In this document: piece after piece, positions 10,003 to 22,020 of the stretch
Layout: every line of letters begins with the position of its first letter
How positions within the stretch are numbered: the stretch's first letter is position 1
Source of the DNA: Diphasiastrum complanatum
Taxonomy: Eukaryota > Streptophyta > Lycopodiopsida > Lycopodiales > Lycopodiaceae
Assembly (NCBI GenBank): GCA_029204225.1
Contig: CM055109.1
Span: forward strand, 46,130,966-46,194,965
Length of the DNA stretch: 64,000 nt
Reading direction: 5' to 3'
Notes under the pieces: generated by a model
Database searches by the model: none
The model's input: the letters and a program-made list of their open reading frames with translations, nothing else
Told to the model about the DNA's origin: nothing
Made by a program: the position numbers and the translations under genes

Positions 10003-10667
10003 TGTCGGAAAGTGGTGTGCAGAAGATAGGTCGAACTAAAAAAGAAACGAACTCGAAAAAAAATGAATGAAAATAATTTGAGTGTCTAGAAAGAAAAATT
10101 TTCGTGCGTGGCAGAATAAGGCTATCTTCCTCTTTCTCTATGCATGACTACACCTATCAATTTCAAACAAAACAATAGTCATAGAAATCATGTTTCATCT
10201 TATAGTAACTAAATTTGAAATCATCAGTACTACAATGATATGTAGCCAAACAATAATGCATTGAAATATTAGACAAATAATTTGTCGCAAAGAACTACAG
10301 AAACGCATACATTCGGAGATGAAACTGAACGCAATAAAAGATAGTATTGATTTAGTATGAAACGCAAAACAGAAGTAAATGAGTACTGTAAGTTGCGGAT
10401 CGAAGCCGCGTACTCTATGCTATCTCTGAGCGACTAAGTCTTAATTAAGCACAATGCTGATAAGCAGTAGCGCAATAGCAATTTCTAAAACAACTCTTAG
10501 AAGTGAGCTAGAATGCTTAGGAGTCTTCAAGCTCGCAAGCTTGAGAGAGAGAGAGAGAGAGAGAGCTAACTATTCAAATGCTTCTTCTGATAATTAAAAA
10601 TGTATGAATATGAACAACTATTTATACTAAGAAATTAGGTCTTCAATTGCGATTGCCATTTGGCTGG
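10003..10667 (-). mobile_element. 5' LTR of copia E (truncated)
   Basis: The LTR ends (minus strand) in TTCCGACA next to the priming site. It contains a TATA-like TAGTATAAATAG (about 10619-10631), a (GA)11 tract at 10543-10565, and blocks shared with the plus-strand LTR at 10876 (CATTCTAGCTCA, ATTGCTATTG, CTACTGCTTAT). Its upstream end is lost where it meets a plus-strand RNase H fragment. Confidence 0.75.
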
Positions 10668-10860
10668 GGTTTCATTCCAGGAGTAAGCACATTGAAACTA
10701 AGTGTCACTATGTCAGAAGCAAAGTTCTCGACAAAGAGGTCAGATTGCAGTACTGTCGAATGCAAGATATGACAATAGATATTTTTACTAAAGCATTAAG
10801 CTTGGATACACACAGAAAGTTGTGTAGAACTAAGTTTAAAGGTCAAGGCATTCATGGACT
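10668..10860 (+). pseudogene. Copia RNase H C-terminal fragment
   Basis: Decodes as HSRSKHIETKCHYVRSKVLD then DIFTKALSLDTHRKL, the standard end of copia RNase H, matching 51990-52190 closely. It leads into a polypurine tract and an LTR, so it is the 3' end of a plus-strand element whose remainder is missing. Confidence 0.8.
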
Positions 10861-10863
10861 CAG

Positions 10864-10875
10864 ATTAAGAGGGAG
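10864..10875 (+). promoter_or_regulatory. Polypurine tract
   Basis: ATTAAGAGGGAG lies immediately before the TGTTAG start of the LTR; it would prime plus-strand DNA synthesis. Confidence 0.75.
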
Positions 10876-11595
<720 letters not shown>

Positions 11596-11860
11596 GATAG
11601 AGTTACATTTTAGTGTATAGAGTGTTTTCTTGTGTGTAGTATGCCTAGGGTTTGGATCTTGCTTATGGTATGGAACATAAGTAGGGTTTGGATCTTGAGT
11701 ATGCTATGGAACATAAGTAGGGTTTGGATCTTGAGTATGCTATGGTTTGTGGTGGTATTCTTGTGATTAGTTATTGGTTAGCAAGGGGGTGCTAGATTAG
11801 CCAAGTTGCAGGATTGCATGTGCTAGCTAGCTATGGTTGGGTGGTGAATACTTGAGGCCA
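11596..11860 (+). mobile_element. LTR-D fragment, plus orientation
   Basis: Matches the reverse complement of LTR-D at 60950-61170: TAGTGTRTAGAG, TTAGCAAGGGGGTGCTAGAT and CTATGGTTGGGTGG are shared. It carries its own tandem repeat at 11646-11750. Confidence 0.65.
11646..11750. repeat. 36-bp tandem repeat, about 3 copies
   Basis: Unit TAGGGTTTGGATCTTGAGTA plus about 16 bp ending in GGAACATAAG. The first copy differs at two positions; the third is partial. Confidence 0.9.
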
Positions 11861-12552
11861 CATGTTATCTACCTTTGTGATTAAGATTAGGGACACAGGT
11901 GGACGAGAGATCCATGGAGGCTTGAAGATCCTTACTTGCAGGTGGAGGCATCCTAACTTGGAGTTGGGGAGCATCTTGGAGCTTGCAGGTTACTTGGAGG
12001 ACCTTTGGAGACACTACCTTTGGATTAGGAGGACTTATTGACTTCATTTGTAAAAACCCACATGTGTTGATAAAATTACAGCAAATAAGATCCTAATAAA
12101 TCACAAAGTGATGAATTTTGCACAAAGCATTGAATTAGATCCAAACTAGCAAGTAGAAACAAAACTAGATCTAGATTCTAGATTATCTTGGCAACTAGAC
12201 ACATAGACCTGATAGTGTAGCCACCAATATTGACCTGTAAAAATTTCAAATAGCTTCCAATAGACCTATTACACACTCAATATCAACAAGAGATTGGAGC
12301 TAAACTTTCCAAAACAAAGCAATGTCTTGGAAAATTGAAAATCTTGATTTCTACATCAAAATATATAAAATCTCATAGGTATGTATACATGTCCATCTCA
12401 AATTTAGGGTCTAGGGATACCCTTCAACATGATCCTCAAATTAATACCCAAAAATAGCCCATCATCCCTAGGATTGACATTGAGATCTTGAGATCCCTCA
12501 ACAATGTAAAAACATACTAAAATAGTCCTACATTCTATTTACAATATCTACA
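11861..12552. other. No gene seen
   Basis: 11861-12050 continues downstream of the LTR-D fragment and may belong to it. 12050-12552 is AT-rich with no frame I can support; it is probably the decayed 3' half of the minus-strand copia whose RT follows. Confidence 0.35.
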
Positions 12553-12800
12553 TGCTTACATCCATGCATGTTAAATCTATTGAGTAATGAAAGGACATGC
12601 TTAGATTGAAAAATGAAAATATGATCAAAAGTCCTAAGTACTTCTATACCCGAAATTAAGTGCAAATAGCCGAGATGTAACATCTTGAATTCCTTGGATT
12701 GATCTTGGTTGTTTTTTTCAATCCCTTCTATGTCATCTCCACTAAGTACAATATCATCAACATAAAGTAGAAAAGTACAATGCCTATTTCAAGAAATCAT
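12553..12800 (-). pseudogene. Cryptic copia RT fragment with YVDD
   Basis: About 75 uninterrupted codons on the minus strand read LLYVDDIVLSGDDIEGIEKN, then EFKMLHLGYLHLISGIEVLR and FNMHGCK. This is the catalytic core of copia reverse transcriptase, and the two Asp of the YVDD box are intact. Upstream and downstream the frame breaks. Confidence 0.85.
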
Positions 12801-13129
12801 ATGTACAAGGTGTGAGAAATTCAACTAGTTTAGTCTATTTTGGTCATATTTGTATCTTTGGCAATTGAGGCCAATATTTATATTAGACTTAGAGTTTGAC
12901 CTTTCAAATTTATATTAGTCTAAAAACATTTGAATAAACACTTTTGAAAAGTGTGGAAAACTATAGAACACAAGTTTTGGAGGGATTCAATTTGAATAGT
13001 AGATACATTGAATCTAGTCACGATAAAATTTCATATCTTTGTGATTTCCTTTTGAAAATATTTGTCGTTGCTCAAAGGAGTGCCTTGTGCATTGAAACAA
13101 GTTGAAAGAGAGGATCAGGTCATTGCTAC
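12801..13129 (+). other. Leader of copia F, no gene
   Basis: Non-coding AT-rich sequence before the gag ATG at 13130. It should hold a priming site, but I do not see a clear TGGTATCAGAGC-like motif, so the 5' end of copia F is probably lost or rearranged. Confidence 0.3.
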
Positions 13130-13751
13130 ATGGCTACATCAAGTGGAGTCATGTTGGAAGCCAATGATAGGCTTACCTCAAGTAACTATTCATTGTGGAA
13201 AGTGAATGATGTTTTGGATATTGTTGTAGGTTTGGAGGAGAGGCCAACAACACAACAAGATAAAATGAGGTATGACAAGAGGGCCAAAAGGGCCCTACAC
13301 ATGATTAAGATGAATGTTACCAATGAGCTTCTCAAGGAAGTTGGTAAGAGTACTTCATCAGAGGATGCTTGGGATTCATTGAAGAAGCTATATGAATCCA
13401 AATCTACTTCTAGAGTGTGGACTATTAGAAGTCAAATCTTTTCTTGTTTGAAAAAGAGTGAAGAAAGTCCAAATACTTTTATTTTGAGAGTGAAAGCATT
13501 GAACGATGAGGTAGTTGGATGCTCATGCTAACATTGTTCAAATTCTTGCCATTCAAAAGACTTTGCCAAGTTTGATTGATCTTCAAGAGATCTTCATCAA
13601 TGAAAAATATAGGCTTCAAGCAAGAGGTGGATCTTCATCAACATCTCAAGTTGGAGAGGAGGCTATGTTCATCAAGGGTAAAAGCAAAAGCAAGTGGTAT
13701 AAAGGGCAAGATCAAGGGGAAGTTTCTTCAAATGGAAAAAAGGAAAGATAG
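13130..13751 (+). pseudogene. Copia F gag
   Basis: ATG at 13130. It opens with the copia capsid signature (LTSSNYSLWKVNDVLDIVVG), then AWDSLKKLYESKSTSRVWTI and CLKKSEESPNTFILRVKALND, the UBN2-type capsid. A frameshift near 13520 moves the remainder (LPSLIDLQEIFINEKYRLQ) to another frame. Confidence 0.85.
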
Positions 13752-14169
13752 TTCAAAGCTTAAATTCTTCTATTCTGGCATCAAAGGACACTTTGCAAAT
13801 GAGTGCTACAAGAAGAAGAGAGATCAAGGAGACAAGCAAGGTAATCTTACTCTTGATGAGGATGGTTTGGATGTTCAAAATACAAATGATGATGCTTTTT
13901 TTATGTCTTCATGTATGCTTGATAATGATGGACATCGAGATCCATGGTGGAATGATAGTGGAGCAAGTTCACACATGACTTTTCACAAAGAATATTTCAC
14001 TTCTTTGTTTGCATATGGAGATGACAAGAGGGTGATCTACATGACCAATGATGGTGAGTGTGCAATCAAAGAAATTGGCACAATTCCTATTTCTCTCTCT
14101 ACAAATAGAAATGTTCATTTGGAGGATGTTTTGTTCATTCCATCTATTACCAAAATCTACTTACTGTGA
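13739..14169 (+). pseudogene. Copia F zinc knuckle and protease
   Basis: The knuckle reads KFFYSGIKGHFANECYKKK: both leading Cys of CX2CX4HX4C are replaced. The aspartic protease active site DSGASSHM is intact. The frame ends in TGA after TKIYLL. The lost cysteines and this TGA are shared with the copy at 24677-25435, so they pre-date its duplication. Confidence 0.85.
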
Positions 14170-15200
14170 GTCGATTGCTAAGTAAAGGCCTCAAAGTTGA
14201 GTTTGATGGAGATTCTTGTATGATCAAAAGGAAGGATATCTTGATTGCAAAAGGTAGAAGGCAAGGGCAAACTTTCAAACCAGATGATTCTATTATTGCT
14301 AACCAATTTGGATGTGTTGTAAGAGAGCAAATACCTATTCAAGAGGTTTGGCATAAAAGGATGGGACACCTCAACTTCAACTCATCATTGGAGGTGATGG
14401 CTAGGAAGCAAGTTGTGATTGGTCTTCCAAGTTCTTTGAAAAGTATCAATGCTTGTGAGTCTTGTGCTTTGTCAAAGTCACATAGACTACCTTATGCTAG
14501 ATCTACATCTAGATCTACAAAGCCTTTTTAGGTTGTACATTTGGATATCCATGGAATTACTACAATTAGCAATAGTGGAGCTAAGATGTATGTAACTTTC
14601 ATTGATGATTTTAGTAGATTTTGTTGGATCTATCTACTAAAGAGCAAAGATGAAGTGTATGATTTCTTTGTTAAGTTCACGAATGCAAGAAAGAACCAAT
14701 TTTCTAGAAGTATCAAGTGCTTAAGGAGTGACAATGGTGGTGAGTACATATCTACCAAGGTCAAGGCTTTTTGTGATGAGCATGGGATCAAGAGGGAGTA
14801 TACAACACCTTTTGAGATGCTATTCGAGAGGAGCCCGAGTGTCAACTTTCTTAGAACTTTTGGATGCACATGCTATATCAACATTACTCTTGATGACAGG
14901 ACCAAGGATGATCCATCTTCAAGGAAAGGTATTTTTGTTGGATATAGTGAGGTGAGTAAGGCCTACAAGGTGTACATTCCTTCTACTAACAAAGTGATTG
15001 TTGGTAGAGATGTCATTTTCTATGAGGGGAACATTCAAAAAGTGTCTTCAAACATTATTGATAGTGATGTGGATGGATCTAACATGCTTGATGTTGATGT
15101 AAAGGATCCTTCTTTACATGGTGATGATGATGGACCTTCATCAAGTCAAAAGCCAAGGAGAACATCAAGGAAAACACAAATGCCTTCAAGGCTCACATAG
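14166..15200 (+). pseudogene. Copia F integrase with internal deletion
   Basis: The HHCC zinc region (VWHKRMGHLNF ... CESCALSKSH) precedes a stop at 14529. The core has the first Asp (FIDDFSRF) and second Asp (LRSDNGGEY), but the segment containing the catalytic Glu is deleted: EYTTP joins directly to FEMLFERSPSVNFL. The related fragment at 20530-21200 keeps the missing AERKN segment. The C-terminal part (GIFVGYSEVSKAYKVYIPST, VIVGRDVIFYE) and the acidic linker run to a stop at 15200. Confidence 0.9.
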
Positions 15201-16078
15201 GATGAGAAAGGTAAGCAAGTGGAAGTGACGCATTTTGTATTTCTCACATATTTTGGTGAATCTTCTTGTGTAGATGGTGCTATGCAAGGGATGGATCTTA
15301 TCATGCTATAAAATCAAGTAATGGATCTGGAAAACATAGTTTGTTCAATGACTTTGATGGTCAAGTTGATGATTAAGAGGTTGATCTCTAAGAGCTTCAA
15401 CAACATGAAGGGAAATATGGAAATTTGGATCTAGTCAAGAGCATCAAAGGAGAGGTAATTGGCCCAAGATTTTTTGGATCTGTCTCATGTTTGAGCAATT
15501 TCATGTGGATGTGTGCAGCTTGTCAAGATATGGAAAAACTAGGTACATTGGTGAGCATCATTTTGATGTTGGATTTGTACTAGCATTCTTGGATGGTTTT
15601 GCTGATGGAAATGAATCTATTGGAGGCTCATTATATCAATGGCTAAGTTTTCAAGTGTTGAGCTACTTAGTGCCAATGTTTGGAGATTGTCAATTTTTGG
15701 TGAATTCATGGTCATTTTCTTGTGTCAAGTAGATCTTGAAGATGGACTAGTAAAACTTGCTTAGTTTATGGAGTAATGTGATGCTGGATTAGTATCATTG
15801 ATGTACTCACTCACTCATGAATTTCCAAGGTTTGATGGTTTCTTGTGGCAAGATGAAGATGGAGGCTCATTCATGGAGTGTCCTGGTAGATACATGGCAA
15901 TAAAGGACAAAGAGGGAGGAAATAAGCAAGCAAATGTTTATCACTCACATTTATTGTTTAGTTTCTATAATTTTCCAAAGAGTTCAAAGTCTGAAACATG
16001 GAGGAATCATCTCATTTACATTCTATGTGATTCTTCATTTCATATTAAAGTCTTTCAGAACACCAAGCTGTCCTAGAA
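15201..16078 (+). other. Copia F tail: non-pol tract where RT should be
   Basis: After the integrase linker no RT follows. Instead there are broken frames, including an 81-codon stretch at 15487-15732 (VGFVLAFLDGFADGNESIGG). Two blocks match copia G at the DNA level: around 15425 (CTAGTCAAGAGCATCAAAGG, cf. 50170) and 15725-15860 (GATCTTGAAGATGGACTAGT ... ATTTCCAAG, cf. 48755-48860), but in the opposite order. I do not recognise the sequence. It ends where gypsy H begins at about 16079. Confidence 0.5.
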
Positions 16079-16616
16079 AATTGCTTTGAGGAATGTGCAA
16101 CAACATGCATGGCCCTGAATACCAACAAATGTCTATTTGGAATCCCTTATGGAGTTTTACTAGGGCACGTAATCAGTCTATATGGGATGGCCACTGTCCT
16201 TGAAAAAATTGCAATGTTGTTAGCTATAATGACACCCACCAAGGTGGAACAACTGTAGTCTTTCCTAGGTTCCTCTGGTTACTACAAGCGATATGTGATG
16301 GCATATGCATATCTATCCCATGACTAGTTTGCTCCGAGAAGATACGAAGTGGGATTGGACCAATGAATGTGAACAAGCATTTAACGACTTAAAAAAAGCA
16401 CCAGTTGAGGCACCAGTCTTGAAACCACCCATGTGTTTATCCCAAGTGCATGAAAAAGTTTATCACCCCATAGTGTTCACAGGAAGGAAATTGAAAGTAG
16501 CCAAACTAAACTATTCCAAAGCCAAAAGAATATGTTAAGTAGTAGCCTATGCCGCTACAAAATTTAGACACTATTTACCGCATAGAAAAGTAACATTCTA
16601 CACCAAAAGCGAGACT
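16079..16616 (+). pseudogene. Gypsy H: RT end and RNase H start
   Basis: Starts abruptly inside gypsy reverse transcriptase: NTNKCLFGIPYGVLLGHVIS, TPTKVEQL, SFLGSSGYYKRY, then the RNase H side with KWDWTNECEQAFNDLKKAPV and VFTGRKLKVAKLNYSKAKR. Several stops. The catalytic RT motif lies in the missing 5' part. Resembles the Tat/Athila side of plant Ty3/gypsy elements. Confidence 0.8.
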
Positions 16617-17120
16617 ATGACCATGATGATGAATAAATTGGAACTACCAGATCGATTGATAAAATGGATTCTTACCCTCCAAGAATTTGACTACAAACTT
16701 GAAAGCAAACCACCACGTTTACAGGGATTGAATGATTGCATTTGTGAGATAGGCAACATAAAAACTGAGGATAGCGATTGGGAGACTGACCAAGTAAGAG
16801 ACCTTATGAGAATAGACATTACTATGATACCTGAGTGGTACGCCAACATAGCCACCTATCTTTTGACACTTACAGTACCAGAATCCATGCCCCATCAAGA
16901 AAAGAGGAAACTACGCTTACAAGCCTTGAGATTCTCATTAATAGGGGGTGTCCTATACAGACAAGGTATAGAGGGACTATATAGACGATGTATCACACCT
17001 AGAGAGGTTGGTTTTATTTTAGAAGAATGTCATGATTCAGTGTGTGGAGGCCATTTTGCGGGACAACTAATAGCACAGAAGGTACTTAGCGCAGGATACT
17101 GGTGGCCTACTATATTTTGA
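16617..17120 (+). pseudogene. Gypsy H: RNase H end and integrase zinc region
   Basis: A continuous 167-codon frame: LIKWILTLQEFDYKLE (end of RNase H), a linker, then GVLYRQGIEGLYRRCI and the HH part of the integrase zinc finger (ECHDSVCGGHFAGQLIAQKV, GYWWPT). The CC half is decayed just after the stop near 17120. Confidence 0.85.
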
Positions 17121-17780
17121 GATGCTCATTTAAACGCGCGTGATTGTTATTTGCCAAAGGATTGATCCACATGCCAATCGGACATGTTCTTTAGTGCCAA
17201 TACAAGTGATGCTACCATTTGAGAAATGGGGAATAGACTTCATGGGACCCATCCACCCTGCATCATCAAGCAGAAAGCACTACATAGTTGTAGCCACTGA
17301 CTACTTTACTAAGTGGGCAGAAGCCAGAGCGGTACCAAGAGATAATGCCAAAGAGACAGCATGGTTCTTGATGGAACAAGTGATAGGTAGATTTGGAGCA
17401 AAAAGAGTTAGTGTCTGATAGAGGAACCCACTTCCTTAGCAAAACCATTAAAGCCTTGACAGAACAATTATTTATCAGACACAAGAAAAGTATCCCATAT
17501 CACCCACAAGCCAATGACCAAGCCGAGAGTATGAACAAACAGCTACTATCTATTCTGAAAAAAATTGTGGCTGAAAACAAAAGGGATTGGGACCGTAGGT
17601 TATATGTTGCCTTATGGGCTTACAATATCACCTATAAAGTTAGCACTAACCATACTCTCTTTTTCCTAGTTTATGGACAAGAGTGCATCCTACCCATAGA
17701 AATTGAACTCCCTACCATCAGATTTGCCATGGTTAGAGGCACTACAACAACGCATCGATACACTGCAAGAGTTGGATGAA
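17121..17780 (+). pseudogene. Gypsy H integrase core
   Basis: FEKWGIDFMGPIHP carries the first Asp, LVSDRGTHFLS the second and NDQAESMNKQL the Glu, so the DDE triad is still visible. A frameshift at about 17400 separates the first Asp from the rest. The order and motif wording are those of Ty3/gypsy integrases. Confidence 0.9.
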
Positions 17781-18038
17781 CAACGATTGACGTCCTTGAC
17801 CCACCAAGAAATATACAAAAAATGGATAAAAACCATACACGATAGGAAAATGTCGGAATACAAGCTCACTAAGAGACAACTAGTACTGTATTATGATGTG
17901 AGAAATGAATTAATGCCTCAAACGTTCGGGATGAGATGGGGGGGACATACATTATCCAAAAGTTATACCGTTATGCTGACAGAGTTAAGTGGGAAATTGT
18001 TCAAGCATTGTGTGAACTTGAACACGTTAAAGACCTAA
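17703..18038 (+). pseudogene. Gypsy H integrase C-terminus
   Basis: Reads ALQQRIDTLQELDEQRLTSL, then RQLVLYYDVRNELMPQTFGM and RWGGHTLSKSY, the end region typical of Tat/Athila integrases. No chromodomain follows. Stop at 18038. Confidence 0.8.
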
Positions 18039-18591
18039 TATGTATAAAATTCAACACTCGTGTACCGTGTATAATAGAATTTTGTTTTGTTTCAGGTACC
18101 CAGTTATAATAGAGTAAAAGAGGAGGATATGAGACTATGCAACTATGGCACAAGAACAATCAAGATCCATCAGAATGATCCAAGAAAGAGGGCCTGAATT
18201 GACTGAGCCTCTAATACAAGCAATCAATCCTTATGTGAGAAGTTTTGAGTGGGATTCCCAAGAATCAGAATTGTGGATAGATTCATGACTAATGTAGGAA
18301 TGGAATGGGAATGAGGACCCAACATTCTTAACCTTTTTGTGGGCACACCAAACCATCTGTCGCATACTTGTTAGTTGCGAATACGATACCTCTTGTCGTT
18401 CACATTATGACCTCGACAGTCCGTTCATGAACATAGATATTATAGATGAGTGGGTCCTAGACAATATTGCCACAACCATTCCTCGCCATCGAACAATCTA
18501 TCTATATTTTTCACCACTCAATGTAACATCTCCAGAAGATACCGCTCATGAATCACCAATTTCTGTGGGGAATTAAATTGGGGGGAATCCT
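18039..18591 (+). other. Gypsy H 3' non-coding region and polypurine tract
   Basis: Mostly non-coding. A short frame at 18337-18576 is not recognisable. The stretch ends in AAATTGGGGGGAATCC (18576-18590), a G-rich polypurine tract of the Tat/Athila style, directly before the LTR. Confidence 0.65.
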
Positions 18592-19306
18592 TGACATGGC
18601 ATAAACCTCACCTGTTACTCGACAGGGGCTCGACGTCCAACTAAAAGAAAAGAACTAGTTTTTTTTTCCGAACGTTTCCCGTACAACCTTTTAAGGGCAC
18701 AGTCTTACCTAGTGAAAACCATGATATCTTAAAGGCACATACTTACCCATTGTGGCCTACATTCATAATCCAAAAGCTAAAGGCACAATCCTAAAACCTA
18801 AAGGCAGTGTCCTAATCTTGAGGACCAATCCCTAAGGGGATAGGGATAAGTTCTTAGGACTTAACAGATGGTATCCTAAAGTGAAGGCATAAGGATAGTA
18901 CCTTAAGATATCAGGGTAGTTCCTGAACACGTAGGGTATGGGATTTTAGTGAACTAGGATGCCCTAAATCACATCTCCCAAAGGCCATTTGAATGTCGAC
19001 AAACATACTTCTAGCGAGATCATGGCACGAAATAGCAACCAGGGTTTTGACAGAACCGTGACCCTAAAAAGCTAGTGAATCATTGCACCAAAAGTGCTAG
19101 CACACCTCCTCCTTACAGTCATACTTCTGAGAGCTTGGAAAACTCTCATTGGCTTGGGAGCATGGGGTAACAGAGGAAGCCCCCAGGATTGGATGTGGCA
19201 GGACCTCCGTTACTCACGTAGGGCATACCACCATCAATAGTGGTGCCCCTTGACTTTTTTAGGACTTTTTGGCTGGACCAATCCCCTGCCGAAAATGGCC
19301 CTAACA
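18592..19306 (+). mobile_element. 3' LTR of gypsy H
   Basis: Begins TGACATGG after the polypurine tract and ends CCTAACA where copia gag sequence resumes. About 715 bp. It contains loosely repeated blocks built on AAAGGCACA and CCTAA (18680-18960). No second copy in the window. Confidence 0.65.
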
Positions 19307-19855
19307 GAATTCCTTGAAGAGTCTCCAAATTGGGCAACTCCTCCTTTATGGCAAAGGATTGAACAAGATTATCATACTCTTATTTTAAGCCATTTCAAGA
19401 ATGACTTGTACTAGCTCATCTTGATTGATTGTGACACCAACACAAGCAAGCTCCCTATGAATATCTTTTACTCTTAGAACATAATTTGATGCACTCTCCT
19501 CACTTTTTTGAAAACTTTGCAAAATCTGATTTCTAAGAGTGAGAATTTTAGAAGTGTTCTTGCCTTCATAAATAGACTTAAGTGCATCCCAAGTTTCTTT
19601 AGCAGTGGTGCAAGATCCTTTTTCTCTTAGAATCTCATTAGAGACATTCATTTTAATGAAGTGTAGAGCCATCCTAGATCTCTTCCTATACTTTGGTATT
19701 TCAAGTTCTGCTTGAGGCTCCTCCTCAATACCAAGTACTATGTCCATAACATCTTGGAGTATAAGAACAGACTCCATTCTAACCTTCCATATTGAATAAT
19801 TGGAGGTACATAGTCTTTCACTTGGTTCTAAGAGATATCCTCCTATAGGTGCCAT
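19307..19855 (-). pseudogene. Copia I gag
   Basis: Minus strand, ATG at 19855. Capsid signature: TSNYSIWKVRMESVLILQDV, WDALKSIYEGKNTSKILTL, SFQKSEESASNYVLRVKDIH. The frame stops near 19385; the next segment (LPNLETLQGILL) is in another frame and is cut by the end of LTR-H, so gypsy H landed in this gag. Confidence 0.85.
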
Positions 19856-20529
19856 TAGTGAAGACTTCTTGTTATTGGACAATTATATGTTTGAGCTTGT
19901 TCCAAACAAACTAGATGTTGCTACTCTCATTCACTATAGGAATTTTCAAGGGTATACTACCAGATCCTATGTAAAATCTTGCAACTGAATTTGAGATAAG
20001 TCTCAAATATTCCACAAAACAAGATAAACTAGATCAATCTCTCAAAATGAATTGAAGAGTATAGACAAGATTTGATTCTACTTTTGGCACATGTAAAATG
20101 CTTCAAAAGAAAACACAATTGATTCAAAGAATACCTCAATAACTCAAAGCTATGTCTAGATCTCAAGTTTCTTGTGTTGATTACTCAAAACAATGGATTG
20201 TGAATCAAGCAAAATTGGATCAAATAAAAAAATTGGTCACTCAGATTTTGGAGCTCTCCCTACCCTCTTTAGGAGCTTATAACTCTTGATAGACAGATCA
20301 GATTGATTTGAAATCATTTGCAATGGAAAGTACTTCTCATAAGCTTTCCATCAAGCTATAAGATCAATATATTTGGTCCTAAGATGATGAAAATAAAGAG
20401 GTCTGAAAATCCTTGATTTTCACACGTGCGAAATTCCAGAATTTCGAACAATGTCAATTCTGATCTGAAAATCAACATAAACAGGAAACCATGTCATGAG
20501 TAGTGGTGCTCAAGAAAGGTACTCATTCT
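19856..20529 (-). other. Leader of copia I, no gene
   Basis: AT-rich non-coding sequence upstream of the gag ATG. It contains TTTTCACACGTGCGAAATTCCAG near 20420, related to the CACACGTGTG palindrome seen in LTR-A. I see no clean priming site, so an LTR boundary cannot be placed. Confidence 0.35.
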
Positions 20530-21200
20530 ACTGCCGCCTATTAATGTTCCCCTCATGAAAAATGACATCTCTACCAACAATCACTTTGTTAGTAGAAGGA
20601 ATGTAAACCTTGTAGGCTTTACTCACCTCACTATATCCAACAGAAATCAATATGAATTGTTTTTCCAATTTTAACACTTGGTTCTATCATCAAAAGTAAT
20701 GTTGACATAGCATGTGCATCCAAAGGTTCATAGAAAGTTTACACTCGGCCTCCTCTTGATTAGCATCTCAAAAGGTGTCCTTCCATCCAAAATAGCACTC
20801 GGCCATCTATTGCACAAGAAATTGGCACACAACAAAGCTTGATCCCAAAATGGTTTGTCAAGATTAGCACTTGACCTCATAGCTTTAGCACTTTCACATA
20901 AAGTCTTATTCTTCCTTTCAGCCACTCCATTTTGTTATGGGATCCTTGATGGTGTATACTCCCTCTTGAACCCATGCTCATCACAAAAGGCCTTGAACTT
21001 GGTAGTTATGTACTCACCACCATTGTCACTCCTTAAGCACTTGAGCTTTGTGGAAAATTGGTTCTCCCTTGCATTCTTGTACTTGATAAAGACATCATAC
21101 ACTTCATCCTTGCTCTTTAGTAGATATGGGAACTCGAGGGTGAAGGCCTGTCCTAAGTTCTTAAAGGCCAAAAGGTTTAATTGGCTTATCATTCACATAA
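20530..21200 (-). pseudogene. Copia J integrase fragment
   Basis: Minus strand: LLKSKDEVYDVFIKYKNARE, LRSDNGGEYITTKFKAFCDE, NGVAERKNKTLCESAKAM, GRTPFEMLIKRRPSVNFL, then VSKAYKVYIPSTNKVIVGRD in shifted frames. Closely related to copia F, and it retains the Glu-containing segment that F lacks. Only integrase survives; both ends are cut. Confidence 0.85.
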
Positions 21201-21544
21201 AGCTAGTCTCGAATCAACTTAATTGAAAATCAAGTAAGACTTTAAATCAAAACTTGAAAAACATTGCATCACATAGATTCATTCACACAATAGCGGAAGC
21301 ACTGAGGGGTCAAGATGGGGATCCCCCCCCCCCCCCCCGAGGGATTCTTTTCTTGTCATTATGCAAATCCAATTGGCCATTGCCAATTACATATACAATG
21401 GATTCCAATAGGGGTCTCAGATGTAGGAACATCAACTTACATAAACTTATTTCATATTCAATGATCTTAATTCCATATCTAGCTTATCAAAAGCATATAA
21501 ATTTCTTCATAGGTCTTAATCTTTCCGACATGCAATCATGTTGG
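21201..21544. other. No gene seen; C16 homopolymer
   Basis: Non-coding. A run of sixteen C lies at 21323-21338. I see no repeat from elsewhere in the window. Confidence 0.5.
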
Positions 21545-22020
21545 ATCTTATATTCTTGACATGAAATTCATGAGGGTTCATAGATTCTTGACATGCATCA
21601 TAAGGGTTCATAGATTCTTGACATGCAACAGTCATGAAGTGACATGCATGGTCATTTGGCAATGCATGGCGTGACATGCAAGCTTCAAATCTGACATGCA
21701 AGCTTCAGATTTGACATGCAAGCTCTAGATCTGACATACATGGACAATAGGCCACAGATGCTACGACATGCAAGATTCAAATCTGACATGCAAGCTTTAG
21801 ATCTGACATGCAAGGACAATAGGCCACTGGTGGTACGACATGCAAGCTTCAAATCTGACATGCAAGCTCTAGATCTGACATGCATGGACAATAGGCCACT
21901 AATGGCATGACATGCAAGCTCTAGATCTGACATGCATGGACAATAGGCCATTGATGGCATGACATGCAAGCTCTAGATCTGACATGCATAGACAATAGGC
22001 CACAGATAGCCTGACATGCA
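21545..22020. repeat. Composite minisatellite of 20-bp subunits
   Basis: The core (about 21675-22020) is built from GACATGCAAGCTTCAAATCT-like 20-bp subunits plus a GACAATAGGCCAC spacer. They are grouped in higher-order units of 72, 72, 52 and 52 bp, with a longer first unit. The entry region (21545-21675) has looser copies of TTCTTGACATGCA and GGGTTCATAGATTC. The 72-bp unit is a multiple of three, so it keeps long open frames on both strands that are not evidence of a gene. Confidence 0.9.

Noticed and set aside
11646-11750. 36-bp direct repeats, considered as a CRISPR-like array
   Set aside because: The repeats are head to tail with no unique spacers and lie inside an LTR-D fragment; this is an ordinary minisatellite.
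21323-21338. C16 homopolymer, considered as a functional tract
   Set aside because: It stands alone with no polypurine-tract context (no LTR start follows on either strand); may also be a sequencing-prone site.
21685-21969. 94-codon minus frame and overlapping plus frame with repeated Cys-containing units
   Set aside because: Both are read-throughs of the 72-bp minisatellite; neither has a supporting domain or context.
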